Below are positions 32,287 to 41,604 of a DNA stretch of 64,000 bases, piece after piece; positions within the stretch are counted from its first letter, which is position 1; the number at the start of each line of letters is the position of its first letter. The notes beneath the pieces were generated by a model that did not search any database, was not told the origin of the DNA, and saw only the letters and a program-made list of their open reading frames with translations. Source of the stretch: Rhodospirillales bacterium (lineage in GTDB: Bacteria; Pseudomonadota; Alphaproteobacteria; Micavibrionales; UBA1664); contig CP060260.1 in the NCBI GenBank assembly GCA_023898805.1, forward strand, positions 248,001 to 312,000, given 5' to 3'. A program made the translations under genes and the position numbers.

Positions 32287-34125
32287 ATGTCCCTGCGCAA
32301 CGTCGCCATCATCGCCCACGTCGACCATGGCAAAACCACCCTCGTCGACCAGCTTCTTAAACAGGCTGGCTCCTTTCACGCCAACCAGCACGTTGCCGAG
32401 CGCGCGATGGATTCCAACGATCTGGAAAAGGAACGCGGCATCACCATTCTGGCCAAATGCACGTCGATCCTTTGGAAGGATATCCGCATTAATATTGTCG
32501 ATACACCCGGCCACGCCGATTTCGGCGGCGAGGTTGAACGCATCCTGAGCATGGTCGACGGCGTGGTGCTTCTGGTCGATGCCGCCGAATCCGTTTTGCC
32601 GCAGACGAAATTCGTGCTGGGCAAGGCGCTTGGGCGCGGCCTGCGCCCCATCGTCGTCGTCAACAAGGTCGACCGTCCCGATGCCCGCCCGCATCTGGTG
32701 CATGACGAGATTTTCGATCTTTTCGCCGCTATGGACGCCAACGACGAACAGCTCGACTTCCCGATGCTTTTTGCATCGGGTCGCAACGGCTGGGCCGTGA
32801 AGGATCTGGAGGACGAGCGCAAGGATCTGACCCCGCTGTTTGAACTGATCACGAACCACGTCCCCGCGCCCACAGTCGATACCGACGCACCGTTTTCGAT
32901 GCTCGCGACCATTCTGGAATCGAATAATTTTCTGGGCCGCATCCTCACCGGCCGGGTTGAAACCGGCAAGGTCAGGATGAACATGCCCTTCAAGGCGCTG
33001 ACCCGCGAGGGCAAGCTGATCGAACAGGGCCGCATCACCAAAATTTTGACCTTCCGGGGGCTTGATCGCGTCCCGGTCGAGGAAGCCGAAGCGGGCGACA
33101 TCGTATGCATCGCGGGCATGACCAAGGCGACGGTCGCCGACACGCTGTGCGATCTGGCGGTTGAAGCGCCCCTGCCTGCGACACCGATCGACCCGCCGAC
33201 CATCGCGATCACGTTTTCGGTCAACGACTCGCCGCTGGCGGGGACCGAGGGCACCAAGGTCACGGGCCGCGCCATCCGCGACCGCCTGTTCGCCGAGGCC
33301 GAGGGCAACGTCGCCATCCGCGTGCGCGAAACCGACGAAAAAGATGCCTGCGAGGTCGCGGGACGCGGCGAACTGCAACTCGGCGTGCTGATCGAAACCA
33401 TGCGCCGCGAAGGCTACGAACTCTCCATTTCCCGCCCGCGCGTGCTCTTCAAAACGGATGAAACCACGGGCCAGCGCCTCGAACCGATCGAGGAAGTGCA
33501 GGTCGACGTCGACGAGGAATTTTCCGGCACCGTGGTCAACAAGATATCCGAACGCAAGGGCGAGATGACCGATATGCGCCCCTCCGGCGCGGGCAAGGTG
33601 CGCTTGACCTTCCTCGCCCCCTCGCGCGGTTTGATCGGCTATCAGTCCGAATTCCTGTCCGACACGCGCGGCACCGGCATCATGAACCGGCTGTTCCATT
33701 CCTACGCCCCGTACAAGGGCGCGATCCCGACGCGACATACCGGCGTGCTGATCTCCAACGGCCGCGGCGAAGCCGTGGCCTACGCGATGTGGAAGCTGGA
33801 AGACCGCGGCCCGATGATGATCGACCCCGGCGTGCCGGTCTATGAAGGCATGATCGTGGGCGAACATTCCAAATACAACGATCTCGACATCAACATTCTG
33901 GAAGGCAAAAAGCTGACCAACGTGCGCGCCGCCGGCAAGGACGACGCGGTCAAGCTTTCCCCGCCCATCCGCATGACGCTGGAAAAGGCCATCGCCTATA
34001 TCAACGACGACGAACTGGTCGAAATCACGCCCCGCTCCATCCGCCTGCGCAAACGCTACCTCGATCCGAACACCCGCAAGCGCATGGCCAAGGCCGCCGA
34101 AGCCGCCGAGGCTTCGGCTGGTTAG
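32287..34125 (+). CDS. typA: Ribosome-associated GTPase TypA/BipA
   Basis: 612 residues from the ATG at 32287; a TTG two codons earlier is in frame. G1 HVDHGKTTLVDQLL, switch region EKERGITILAK, G3 DTPGHADFGGEVER and G4 VVNKVDRPDARP, then EF-G-like domains II, III and V and the BipA-specific C-terminus (SPPIRMTLEKAIAYI, ITPRSIRLRKRYL). It binds ribosomes and supports growth under cold and stress. Divergent from the CLC gene (174-nt gap). The 1.4-kb antisense open frame here is a coding shadow. Confidence 0.98.
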   Translation: MSLRNVAIIAHVDHGKTTLVDQLLKQAGSFHANQHVAERAMDSNDLEKERGITILAKCTSILWKDIRINIVDTPGHADFGGEVERILSMVDGVVLLVDAAESVLPQTKFVLGKALGRGLRPIVVVNKVDRPDARPHLVHDEIFDLFAAMDANDEQLDFPMLFASGRNGWAVKDLEDERKDLTPLFELITNHVPAPTVDTDAPFSMLATILESNNFLGRILTGRVETGKVRMNMPFKALTREGKLIEQGRITKILTFRGLDRVPVEEAEAGDIVCIAGMTKATVADTLCDLAVEAPLPATPIDPPTIAITFSVNDSPLAGTEGTKVTGRAIRDRLFAEAEGNVAIRVRETDEKDACEVAGRGELQLGVLIETMRREGYELSISRPRVLFKTDETTGQRLEPIEEVQVDVDEEFSGTVVNKISERKGEMTDMRPSGAGKVRLTFLAPSRGLIGYQSEFLSDTRGTGIMNRLFHSYAPYKGAIPTRHTGVLISNGRGEAVAYAMWKLEDRGPMMIDPGVPVYEGMIVGEHSKYNDLDINILEGKKLTNVRAAGKDDAVKLSPPIRMTLEKAIAYINDDELVEITPRSIRLRKRYLDPNTRKRMAKAAEAAEASAG

Positions 34126-34141
34126 TCCTTTTATCTTGCCA

Positions 34142-34531
34142 TCAGACAGCAAGCCCGGAAGAAACTTTTTCCGGTGACCGGCGTTGAAGCAGATCATGCG
34201 GGAAACGGCGTGAATCCCAGTGCGCCATACGCGCCGCGTAAGCGGAGCCGATTGCGCCTCCGCCGCTCATGGCCAGTATCACGGCATACTCAAACCATTC
34301 CCCAACGTCCCGATGCTTTGGAACGGCGGCGGCCGCATAGAATATACTCATCAGACCCAAAGCACCCGTATACAGCAAAAGCATGTCCCTCATGCCGCTT
34401 CTGACGCCGGATTGATAAAGCGCCCGCCGCATTTCCGGGACGCTGGCATCCGGCCTGATTTGATCGTCGGCCACCTTAAAAACCGTGCACAGCCGCGCCC
34501 TGAATCCATTGCGTTCTTCCAGATCGTCCAT
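34142..34531 (-). CDS. Small predicted membrane protein, unknown
   Basis: 129 residues from the ATG at 34531 with AAGGAGAG just upstream; a start at 34594 lacks a ribosome site. A charged N-terminal third (MDDLEERNGFRARLCTVFKV) is followed by two hydrophobic segments, LLLYTGALGLMSIFYAAAAV and WFEYAVILAMSGGGAIGSAY, then a basic tail. Not recognised. It is divergent from an Xre regulator across 137 nt containing phased TGCA sites, so it is a likely target of that regulator. Confidence 0.65.
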   Translation of the reverse strand: MDDLEERNGFRARLCTVFKVADDQIRPDASVPEMRRALYQSGVRSGMRDMLLLYTGALGLMSIFYAAAAVPKHRDVGEWFEYAVILAMSGGGAIGSAYAARMAHWDSRRFPHDLLQRRSPEKVSSGLAV

Positions 34532-34600
34532 GATCTCTCCTTGGCTTCGGAACAGGAAGACGTGATGCCAGCCCATTGAAAACAAAAATTTCATTATTTA

Positions 34601-34634
34601 TGCAAAAATATGCATAATATGCACATTTTGTGCA
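34601..34634. promoter_or_regulatory. Operator-like array of four TGCA half-sites
   Basis: TGCA at 34601, 34611, 34620 and 34631, spaced 10, 9 and 11 nt, about one helical turn each. The right pair forms TGCAC-ATTTT-GTGCA, a perfect 5-bp inverted repeat; the left pair forms TGCA-AAAATA-TGCA. It lies between the membrane-protein gene and the Xre regulator, in AT-rich DNA. Binding by the adjacent regulator is inferred. Confidence 0.6.
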
Positions 34635-34668
34635 AACACCCTCGCATTGAAAGGGAGAGGCGCGGACG

Positions 34669-35400
34669 ATGATTTCCCTGCAACAGTTGCGCGCGGCGCG
34701 CGGCCTTCTGAACTGGACACAGCGGCAACTGGCCCGGGCAGCGGGCCTGTCGCTGCGCACACTCAACAGCATCGAACTCGGAACGACCGTGCCCCGCCTC
34801 GATACCATGCGCGCCATCCAATCCGCTTTCGAAGCGCAAAACGTTGTTTTCGGCCCCGGTCAGGCACTCCGGCTTCTGGATGAACGGTTGGAGATTGAAA
34901 AACACGAAGGCGAAACCTGCGTCGAGATATTGGCGAACGACATCATCGATCAGTTGCGCGGACGCGGCGGCGCGTATTTCGGCAACTATCCCGACGAAGC
35001 GGCGCTGACACGGCACAGCCCGCGCTTGTGGGATAAATTCTATGCCGATTGTCATGCCTGCGGTATCAAGGACTATCTGCTGGTCAGGGACGGGTTTACC
35101 GATTTCATCGCGCCGCCCAGCCATTACCGATGGCTGCCCGAAGCCGTGCTGGGCAAGCTCAGTTACAGCATCTATCACGACACGGTCAGTTTTCTGATGA
35201 TGGGGCCGTCGCCGCGGCTGGTCATCATCCGCAGCGCCACCATCGCCGACCATTTCCGCGTTCAACTGACGGCGAACTGGGATGCGGCCATTGTCCCGCC
35301 CTTCAACCGCCATCTGGTAAAGGACGAGGACTCGGCGCGGCCATGGACCATGGCTCGTGCCGATGCCATGCGCAAAAAAATCAGGAAAATGGGTTACTGA
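34669..35400 (+). CDS. Xre-family transcriptional regulator with C-terminal sensor-like domain
   Basis: 243 residues. HTH at about residues 4-58: LQQLRAARGLLNWTQRQLAR, AAGLSLRTLNSIELGTTVPR. This is a textbook Xre domain (WTQRQLA, S-x-x-T-x-x-x-x-E). Residues 70-243 are unrecognised, with aromatic and Cys residues (FYADCHACGIKDY; FIAPPSHYRW), maybe ligand-binding. Upstream TGCA sites suggest autoregulation. AAAGGGAGAGG lies before the ATG. Not obviously related to the three HTH proteins at 16-19.5 kb beyond the HTH itself. Confidence 0.82.
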   Translation: MISLQQLRAARGLLNWTQRQLARAAGLSLRTLNSIELGTTVPRLDTMRAIQSAFEAQNVVFGPGQALRLLDERLEIEKHEGETCVEILANDIIDQLRGRGGAYFGNYPDEAALTRHSPRLWDKFYADCHACGIKDYLLVRDGFTDFIAPPSHYRWLPEAVLGKLSYSIYHDTVSFLMMGPSPRLVIIRSATIADHFRVQLTANWDAAIVPPFNRHLVKDEDSARPWTMARADAMRKKIRKMGY

Positions 35401-35484
35401 CTCCTCTACGAAACGTCCGCGCTATTTTCCTACGCCTAAAAAATATCAAAATTTCTGCGGGCATTTCGTGTTAGCCTCCGCAAC

Positions 35485-37266
35485 ATGGAATCCACGATCC
35501 CGCATTTGCGCGAAATTCTGATCTTTTTGACCGCTGCGGGTATTCTGGTGCCGCTGTTCCAGAAATTTCGCATTTCGCCGGTGCTGGGTTTTTTGATCGC
35601 GGGCCTGCTGCTCGGCCCCCACGGCCTGGGCAAGATCGCGCAAATCTGGCAACCGGCGGGCGCCTTCGTGATCACGGGGACCGAGGGGGTCCATGTTCTG
35701 GGCGAACTTGGCATCGTCTTCCTGCTGTTCATGATCGGGCTGGAGCTTTCCTTCGAACGCCTGAACCAGATGCGCCGCCTTGTCTTCGGCCTTGGCCTGT
35801 CGCAGGTCGCGCTCAGCGCGCTGGCCATCGGGCTGGTCGCGTTTCTCGCCGGCAACCGGCCGATCGTCGCCATCGTGCTCGGCCTTGGCTTTGCGCTGTC
35901 CTCGACCGCTATCGTCATGCAGCTTCTGGCCGAACACCGGCGCATGGGCTCCAGCGTCGGCCGCGTCAGCTTCGCCATCCTGCTTTTTCAGGATCTTTCC
36001 GTCGTCCTGCTGCTGTTCATCGTCGGGCTGGTCGGGCCGGATCTGCCCCATAACCTCAGCTTCTCCCTCGCCGCCACCATGGGAAAGTCGCTGGTCTACG
36101 CGATCGGATCGGTGGTCCTGATCGTGCTGATGGGACGCGTGGCCCTGCGCCCGCTGCTCAAACTCGCGGGCAAAAGCCGCGACCATAATTCCGAACTGTT
36201 CATCGCCGCGACGCTACTGGCCGTTTTCGCCATCGCCGCGGGCAGCGAGGCTTCGGGCCTGTCCATGGGATTGGGCGCGTTTCTGGCGGGCTTGCTTCTG
36301 GCCGAAACCGAATACCGCCACGACATCGAAACCGTGATCCGTCCATTTCGCGGCATGCTGCTTGGCCTGTTCTTCATGTCGGTGGGCATGGATGTCGACC
36401 TGGCCGTTCTGCTTACCTACCCGGTTTTGATTCCAGCGGCCCTGCTTGGCCTGTTCGCGCTCAAGGCGGCGGTGATCTATCCCCTTGCCCGTTTCTTTGG
36501 TATGGCGCGCGGACGGGCCATCGAACTCGGCCTGCTGCTGGGGCAGGCGGGCGAATTCGCATTGGTGGTCATTAACATGGCGACCGCGAACAGGATGATC
36601 GCGCCCGATGCCGCGCAATTCATGCTGATCCTGACCTCGCTGAGCATGATGGTCACGCCGCTGGTCGCCAATTTCGCTTATGGCATCCGTCAGGCGCTGG
36701 ACGGTGCGGACCTTTCCCCCTATGGCCCCGCCGCGCACCAAATCGATTCCATAGACGGGCATGTCATTCTGGCCGGGTATGGCCGCATGGGCAGCCTGCT
36801 GCGCGATGTACTGGCGCGGCAATACATTCCGGTGGTCGCGATCGACACCAAATACGATTACACTCATGATTCAAAAACGCCCGTTTTGCTGGGCGATGCG
36901 ACCGAAGCCGCGACGATGGAACGCGCCGGCCTGCGCCGCGCGATCGCGGTTGCGGTGATCATGGACAAGGCCGAGGATGCGAAAAAAGTCGTCTCGCTGG
37001 TCCGGCGCATGGCGCCCGGCCTGCCCATCGTCGCCCGCGCGCGCGATAACGATCATGCCGCCGCGCTTTACCGGCTGGGCGCCACCGTCACCATTCCTGA
37101 CGTGGTCGAAGGCTCGCTCCACGTCGCGCAGGAATTGATGATGCGTCTGGGCATCCCGGAAGATCTGGCCCGCCATACGGTCGACCAGCAGCGCGCGGTC
37201 GAGGGTCACATCATCGAATCCATGCGCCCGCGTGACGCGCAAAGACCCGACATCAACGCGGATTGA
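35485..37266 (+). CDS. Kef-type cation:proton antiporter (CPA2) with RCK/TrkA-N domain
   Basis: 593 residues. The N-terminal ~380 residues hold about 12 membrane helices, including ISPVLGFLIAGLLLGPHGLG, LGIVFLLFMIGLELSFERL and GLGFALSSTAIVMQLLAEHR, as in KefB/KefC. A C-terminal RCK domain begins at HVILAGYGRMGSLLRDVLAR (Rossmann GxGxxG), with VAIDTKYDY and LLGDATEAATME. Probably K+ efflux gated by NAD(H) or glutathione adducts; the exact ion and ligand are not readable. Convergent with the formyltransferase-like gene. Confidence 0.92.
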   Translation: MESTIPHLREILIFLTAAGILVPLFQKFRISPVLGFLIAGLLLGPHGLGKIAQIWQPAGAFVITGTEGVHVLGELGIVFLLFMIGLELSFERLNQMRRLVFGLGLSQVALSALAIGLVAFLAGNRPIVAIVLGLGFALSSTAIVMQLLAEHRRMGSSVGRVSFAILLFQDLSVVLLLFIVGLVGPDLPHNLSFSLAATMGKSLVYAIGSVVLIVLMGRVALRPLLKLAGKSRDHNSELFIAATLLAVFAIAAGSEASGLSMGLGAFLAGLLLAETEYRHDIETVIRPFRGMLLGLFFMSVGMDVDLAVLLTYPVLIPAALLGLFALKAAVIYPLARFFGMARGRAIELGLLLGQAGEFALVVINMATANRMIAPDAAQFMLILTSLSMMVTPLVANFAYGIRQALDGADLSPYGPAAHQIDSIDGHVILAGYGRMGSLLRDVLARQYIPVVAIDTKYDYTHDSKTPVLLGDATEAATMERAGLRRAIAVAVIMDKAEDAKKVVSLVRRMAPGLPIVARARDNDHAAALYRLGATVTIPDVVEGSLHVAQELMMRLGIPEDLARHTVDQQRAVEGHIIESMRPRDAQRPDINAD

Positions 37267-37275
37267 CGTTTCGTC

Positions 37276-38160
37276 TTAAAAGCCGTGCGAAAACACAAGC
37301 CGTGGGCAGTGGCGGCGATGTTCAAACGGAAGCGCCAGCGCCGTACCTGCGAAATCGCGCTCCAGCAACCCATGGGCGCGCACGCTTAAAATCAAAAGCC
37401 GCACCAGATCCTTAACCAACGGCGAGGTCAGCGCATGCAGCGAAACCGGCGTCGCGCCCGACGGGATGATGGCGGCCCTGCTTTCATACGCCCATACCCC
37501 GGCGTCGAATTCCTCGCTGACTTCGTGCATGATCATCTTGGCCTGCCGGTCGCCGCGCTCCAGCATGATCTCGAAAGGCCGCGGCCCGGCATAGATGCCG
37601 TCCTTCCACGCGCCCGGATGCCCGATCGGGTGGAAATTGTAGAAATTGAAGGACGGCGTATCGATCAGCCGCCGGTTGATCAACTGCCCGAACGTCCCCA
37701 TCACCGCAATGTCCGGCTTCCAGACGTTTTCATACAGGTCATAGAACTCCGCGCTTTTGACCTTGCCGAAATACGGCGCGATGCCGATGCTTGCCGTATA
37801 ATCGGGCACCAGCGATTTTTGCGCATAGGCTTCGTCGTACCGCCAGATGCGCGCCTTGCCGCCCGCATGCGGCAAATCGGGGTCGTCCGTCGCCACGCCC
37901 ACGATCTCGACCTTGCCCGGCGGCAGGGACGCCAACGCCTGAAGCAGGTTCAGCCCGCGGTAAAAACTGCCGAACACGGCCACGCGCAAAGGCGGTAAAT
38001 CGTCGTTCCGGTGTCGGACAAAATCGACCAGATAGGAATCAAACCCCGCACCCCCGTCCGGAAACCACGCATCCGCATCGTCCCGCGACCGACTGAGCGC
38101 GGCAAAGACGCCACTGTTTCCGGATATGCCTTTCAAACCGCCCGCCATTCGCTGCCCCAC
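37276..38160 (-). CDS. Formyltransferase-fold protein, unknown substrate
   Basis: 294 residues, GTG start 2 nt after the GNAT stop (tight coupling). The core resembles the Fmt/GART formyltransferase fold: RVAVFGSFYRGLNLLQAL, PDIAVMGTFGQLINRRLIDT, then NFYNFHPIGHPGAWKDGIYA with the N-x-H catalytic pair, and HEVSEEFDAGVWAYES with the catalytic Asp. The first ~55 residues are an extra segment. Not Fmt or PurN proper. Such enzymes formylate amino-sugars or amines in secondary pathways; the donor and acceptor here are unknown. It shares a transcription unit with the GNAT gene. Confidence 0.65.
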   Translation of the reverse strand: MGQRMAGGLKGISGNSGVFAALSRSRDDADAWFPDGGAGFDSYLVDFVRHRNDDLPPLRVAVFGSFYRGLNLLQALASLPPGKVEIVGVATDDPDLPHAGGKARIWRYDEAYAQKSLVPDYTASIGIAPYFGKVKSAEFYDLYENVWKPDIAVMGTFGQLINRRLIDTPSFNFYNFHPIGHPGAWKDGIYAGPRPFEIMLERGDRQAKMIMHEVSEEFDAGVWAYESRAAIIPSGATPVSLHALTSPLVKDLVRLLILSVRAHGLLERDFAGTALALPFEHRRHCPRLVFSHGF

Positions 38161-38162
38161 CT

Positions 38163-38702
38163 CTATACCGTCAACTCAAGACTCAAACCGTGGCCGGACA
38201 TCGTCGCCTCGCGAAAACCTGCATCTTTCAGGATATGCCGCGATGCCAGATTGTTGAAACTGACCATGGCGCTGACGATGCGCGCGCCCAGACACGCCGG
38301 AAACTGCGGCAAAACAGCCAGCACGCATTCCTTCATATATCCGCGTCCTCGATGATTGATGCGCGTATAATAGCTCAAAGACCATTCACGCGGACGCCCG
38401 CCGTATTTGGCGTTGGCGGTGAACTCACCCGCCAGTTGCCCGTCTTGCCTTAAAAAAAGCCCCGCGACGACCTTGTCGGTGCTTGCCGCGATATGCCCAA
38501 GCGTTTCGTCGGCCATCTCCTGCGCCCATGCGTCGTCTGTGCCGGGCTGGCGATAGGGGTATTGGCGTTCCAAAATCATCTGCGCGATCTGCGGCGCGTC
38601 CGCCTGCGTATAGGGACGGATGATCAAACGCGGCGTGTGCACCGCTCCTGTTTCGGGCGGCATGAAGCGTTGCGATGCTGAAAGGAAGTCTGCGCCAACC
38701 AT
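38163..38702 (-). CDS. GNAT acetyltransferase (RimJ/RimL-like)
   Basis: 179 residues. It starts near HTPRLIIRPYTQADAPQIAQ, the usual opening of RimJ/RimL-type GNATs. SLSYYTRINHRGRGYMKECV is the acetyl-CoA pyrophosphate-binding loop (R-x-x-G-x-G/Y type), and MVSFNNLASRHILKDAGF is the motif with N-x-x-S. Substrate unknown. No clear Shine-Dalgarno at 38702; MPPETG at 38663 is an alternative start. It lies 37 nt downstream of the helicase-domain gene and directly upstream of the formyltransferase-like gene. Confidence 0.82.
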   Translation of the reverse strand: MVGADFLSASQRFMPPETGAVHTPRLIIRPYTQADAPQIAQMILERQYPYRQPGTDDAWAQEMADETLGHIAASTDKVVAGLFLRQDGQLAGEFTANAKYGGRPREWSLSYYTRINHRGRGYMKECVLAVLPQFPACLGARIVSAMVSFNNLASRHILKDAGFREATMSGHGLSLELTV

Positions 38703-38739
38703 GCGGGCAGATTAGTCCAAATATTTTAATTATGTCAAA

Positions 38740-40083
38740 TTATTGCTTGAGGTTCTTCAAAATGGCGAACGGATTGCCATCGTCCGCATCATCCGCGGAT
38801 TTCTTGCCCTCGAACGTATACACCCGCCCCGCCCGGTCGCGATCGAAATCCCGCTCGCGCTTTTTGTCGAAGCGCGGCTTCGACGGGCGATCCCCGTCAT
38901 GATGCTTGGGTCGCTGCGGCTTGTTGGGGTCATAGGCTTTTTTGGGTGCGTCCGTGCGCACGTTTCGGTCTTCATGACGCTTTTCATGGCCGGCACGCGA
39001 CTGCCGTTCGTTGCGCTCGCGCGGTTTCCTGTCATGTCCGCCGCGCCGTTCGCGCGGGCCTTGCGGCTGATCGCTCATGCGCCCGCGCCGCAGCATGAAT
39101 TTGACGCTCACAGGCGCCGGTTTCGGCACGCTCGGGGCTTCGGCCATCACGGCAGCAATCGCGTCGCTCAACGGCGCTTCGGATGCCGAGGCCGGTTCGG
39201 GCGTCGGTTCGGAGGCCGGCTCGGATTCCGGCTCCGCCACCGCCGCCGCTTCCACAACAGGTTCCGCGGCAGGCATCTCGGCAGGTGCGGCAACCGCCGC
39301 GTCCTCCTTCAAACGGCGATGCCCCATCGCCTCCAGAATCGCGTACAGCCCGTCCAGATTGGTGCCCAGCCATTCGGCATATTTATGCTTGGCCTCGAAC
39401 ACGCCCTTGACCGCGCTGTCGTAAACATCGGTCACCACGCGGTCGAGCATGTCGATGCGGATGGCGCGCGGCCCGAACACCGGGTATCCGATCATGCGGT
39501 AGAAATCAGGGTCGATGGCGGCGGGATCGACGACCTCGGACACACGCCCGTCTACGGGCCGCGCCATGGGAAGCGCCTTGTCGTGCCACAACCCCCAAAG
39601 CAGCGCACGCATTTTCACCGCCGCCGGCTTCACCAGCGCGGGCAGAAAAGCCAAAATCGGCCCCAGCCGCACGCCCTTGCCGCGCAGCGCCTTGCGCAGA
39701 TCGGGATCGAGTCCCGCGATCTCGCCCTCCAGCTCCGTGCGCTTGATCACGCCCAGATGCGCGTACAACTTGTCGCCGATGGCGCGCGCCGGACCTTCGG
39801 GCAAGGCGCCTTCCCCGGCTTCCTGCTTTAAAAGGAACAGCGGCTCAAGCACGCCGCGCACATGAATGGCCAGCCATTCGCGCGCGGGTTCGTAATCCGT
39901 GTCGGGGGACAGCAGCGCCGCGCCCTTCACGATCCGCCCCACCGCCACGCCGGGCAGCGGGTTGGACGCGTTTTCCTGAAAGAAAATCTGACCGTCGTCG
40001 GCCAGCGAATACCGCCCGGCGGACTCCGTCGGCTTGGCCGGTGTCTCGATTTTTTCCTCTGGCGGGGCGCTGGTATCGCTCAT
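38740..40083 (-). CDS. Stand-alone protein resembling the C-terminal region of Suv3/MgpS-type helicases
   Basis: 447 residues. Residues ~20-200 (GRYSLADDGQIFF, AVGRIVKGAALLSPD, REWLAIHVRGVLEPL, RGKGVRLGPILAFLPALVKP, VKMRALLWGLWHDKA) strongly recall the post-helicase region of large alphaproteobacterial Suv3-like helicases (from memory). No helicase core is present here or upstream. After an Ala/Pro/Glu-rich linker the last ~120 residues are very rich in Arg, Lys and Asp (RRGRMSDQPQGPRERRGG), a likely disordered RNA-binding tail. It may be a split or worn-down helicase gene, or a separate RNA-binding protein. Confidence 0.55.
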   Translation of the reverse strand: MSDTSAPPEEKIETPAKPTESAGRYSLADDGQIFFQENASNPLPGVAVGRIVKGAALLSPDTDYEPAREWLAIHVRGVLEPLFLLKQEAGEGALPEGPARAIGDKLYAHLGVIKRTELEGEIAGLDPDLRKALRGKGVRLGPILAFLPALVKPAAVKMRALLWGLWHDKALPMARPVDGRVSEVVDPAAIDPDFYRMIGYPVFGPRAIRIDMLDRVVTDVYDSAVKGVFEAKHKYAEWLGTNLDGLYAILEAMGHRRLKEDAAVAAPAEMPAAEPVVEAAAVAEPESEPASEPTPEPASASEAPLSDAIAAVMAEAPSVPKPAPVSVKFMLRRGRMSDQPQGPRERRGGHDRKPRERNERQSRAGHEKRHEDRNVRTDAPKKAYDPNKPQRPKHHDGDRPSKPRFDKKRERDFDRDRAGRVYTFEGKKSADDADDGNPFAILKNLKQ

Positions 40084-40185
40084 GCGCTCGGACTATAGGC
40101 GTCTTGCGTTCTGCGTGCAATCGGGCAATGTCATGGGAAAGACATCAATACCAGCTATACATCAGGTCGAACAAAAGGAACTTTT

Positions 40186-41601
40186 ATGCCCCGCCCGCAT
40201 TTTCTCGCCCTGTCCGCATTCCTGCTCCTGCTCGCCCTGCCCGCGGCGGCAACACAGATCGACGTGACACAGGGCGGCGCCGATGCACTTAAGCCCCGCA
40301 TCGCGACCGCACTCGATACGCTGGCCGGGTCGCTGGGCGCGGCGGGCGTGCGCATGGAACGCACCGGCGAACTGATGGTCGAACCCGCGGGCAATTATTA
40401 CGCCGTCACCACACCGGCCATCGTGCTGCACATGCCCGGCGGCGGCACCCGCACCGTGGGCATGGTCGCGATCAACGCCATCCCCACCGCCGACCCCGAT
40501 ATTTTCCGCGTCGCCATCGCCCTGCCCACCCCGATGCAGGACGCCGACGCAAACGGCAAGGCTACCGGCAGCCTGTCCATCGGGCGCCAGATGATGAACG
40601 GCATCCTCGACACCCGCGCGGCGATGTTCACCCAGCTTGACGCCGATTACCAGACGCTGCGCCTGACCGACAATCTGCACCAGACCGACCTGCAGATCGC
40701 CGATGCCGCCGTCAGCCTGCGCCTTGCCGCTTCCGACGCCCTTTGGTCCGGCCCCGCGCAAATGACGTTGACCAACCTGACCTACCGCGCGCCCGATCAC
40801 CGCTATGTCATCGGCCGCATTGCGGTAAACGCGGCGCTGGACGGTGTCGACATCATCGCCAAATCCACCCTGCCTACAAATGCCGCGCTTTCGCCCGGCG
40901 GCTTGGTCGCCGCTTATATCGGGCGCAACGCGAACACGGCGAACATGACGATCGAAGGCGACGACATCACCATCACCTCGCTCATTGCCGGCAAGCCCCA
41001 AACCGGAAAAATCGCGAAATTCATGCTAAGCGCCAATCTTGCCGGCCTGAAAACCGGGCTGGCCACCGCGCCCTTCACCCTTGCCGCCAGCGGCGGCAGT
41101 GCCGATGGCACGGCCGCGCGCTTCATGCCCGCGACACTGGACGCGCGTGGCACGATCGCCAAACTGCCGCTGGTCGACCTGCTGACCGCCGCCGACACTC
41201 ATGCCCGCAAGGCCCTGCTTGATAAATCGGCCACCACACTGACTTTGGACGCGCTGGCCCTGAACGCCCCGGCCTATGGCCTGACCGGCAACGCCCTGCT
41301 GACTTCAAGCGGTGGCGCGCCCCTCGGTGCGACTGGCGCCCTGCACGCCTCGGTCCGGGGGATGGAGGATCTGGCGGGTTTCCTGTCCGATTCCACGGCC
41401 ACCTCCGCGCTCGGTCTAGCCGTGCCGCCCGCCGTACCCGCCGCGATTGCGATGGTGGCGATGACCGGCCTGCCCGGCACAGATGCGGGCGGCCAGCCGG
41501 TCAAGAATTTCGACTTTAAGCTCGACGCCGACGGCAAGATTAACCTTAACGGCGCTGATGTCTCGGCTCTGGGCCCGCTGTTGCAGGGGCAGCAAAAATA
41601 A
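40186..41601 (+). CDS. Exported protein of unknown function, 471 residues
   Basis: Signal peptide about residues 1-23 (PRPHFLALSAFLLLLALPAA, AAA-TQ). The mature part has many short hydrophobic beta-type strands and repeated Thr/Leu/Asp patterns (TLRLTDNLHQTDLQIADAAV), like alphaproteobacterial DUF2125- or AsmA-type periplasmic proteins, but no firm match is claimed. No Cys in the mature protein, no catalytic motif. It ends 3 nt before the convergent hemW stop. AAAAGGAA precedes the ATG. Confidence 0.7.
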   Translation: MPRPHFLALSAFLLLLALPAAATQIDVTQGGADALKPRIATALDTLAGSLGAAGVRMERTGELMVEPAGNYYAVTTPAIVLHMPGGGTRTVGMVAINAIPTADPDIFRVAIALPTPMQDADANGKATGSLSIGRQMMNGILDTRAAMFTQLDADYQTLRLTDNLHQTDLQIADAAVSLRLAASDALWSGPAQMTLTNLTYRAPDHRYVIGRIAVNAALDGVDIIAKSTLPTNAALSPGGLVAAYIGRNANTANMTIEGDDITITSLIAGKPQTGKIAKFMLSANLAGLKTGLATAPFTLAASGGSADGTAARFMPATLDARGTIAKLPLVDLLTAADTHARKALLDKSATTLTLDALALNAPAYGLTGNALLTSSGGAPLGATGALHASVRGMEDLAGFLSDSTATSALGLAVPPAVPAAIAMVAMTGLPGTDAGGQPVKNFDFKLDADGKINLNGADVSALGPLLQGQQK

Positions 41602-41604
41602 GCG

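Noticed and set aside
30730..34197. 1155-codon open frame on the minus strand
   Set aside because: Only 30730-32112 encodes the CLC transporter. The remainder is antisense to typA, whose own translation is fully conserved; a GC-rich third-position shadow.
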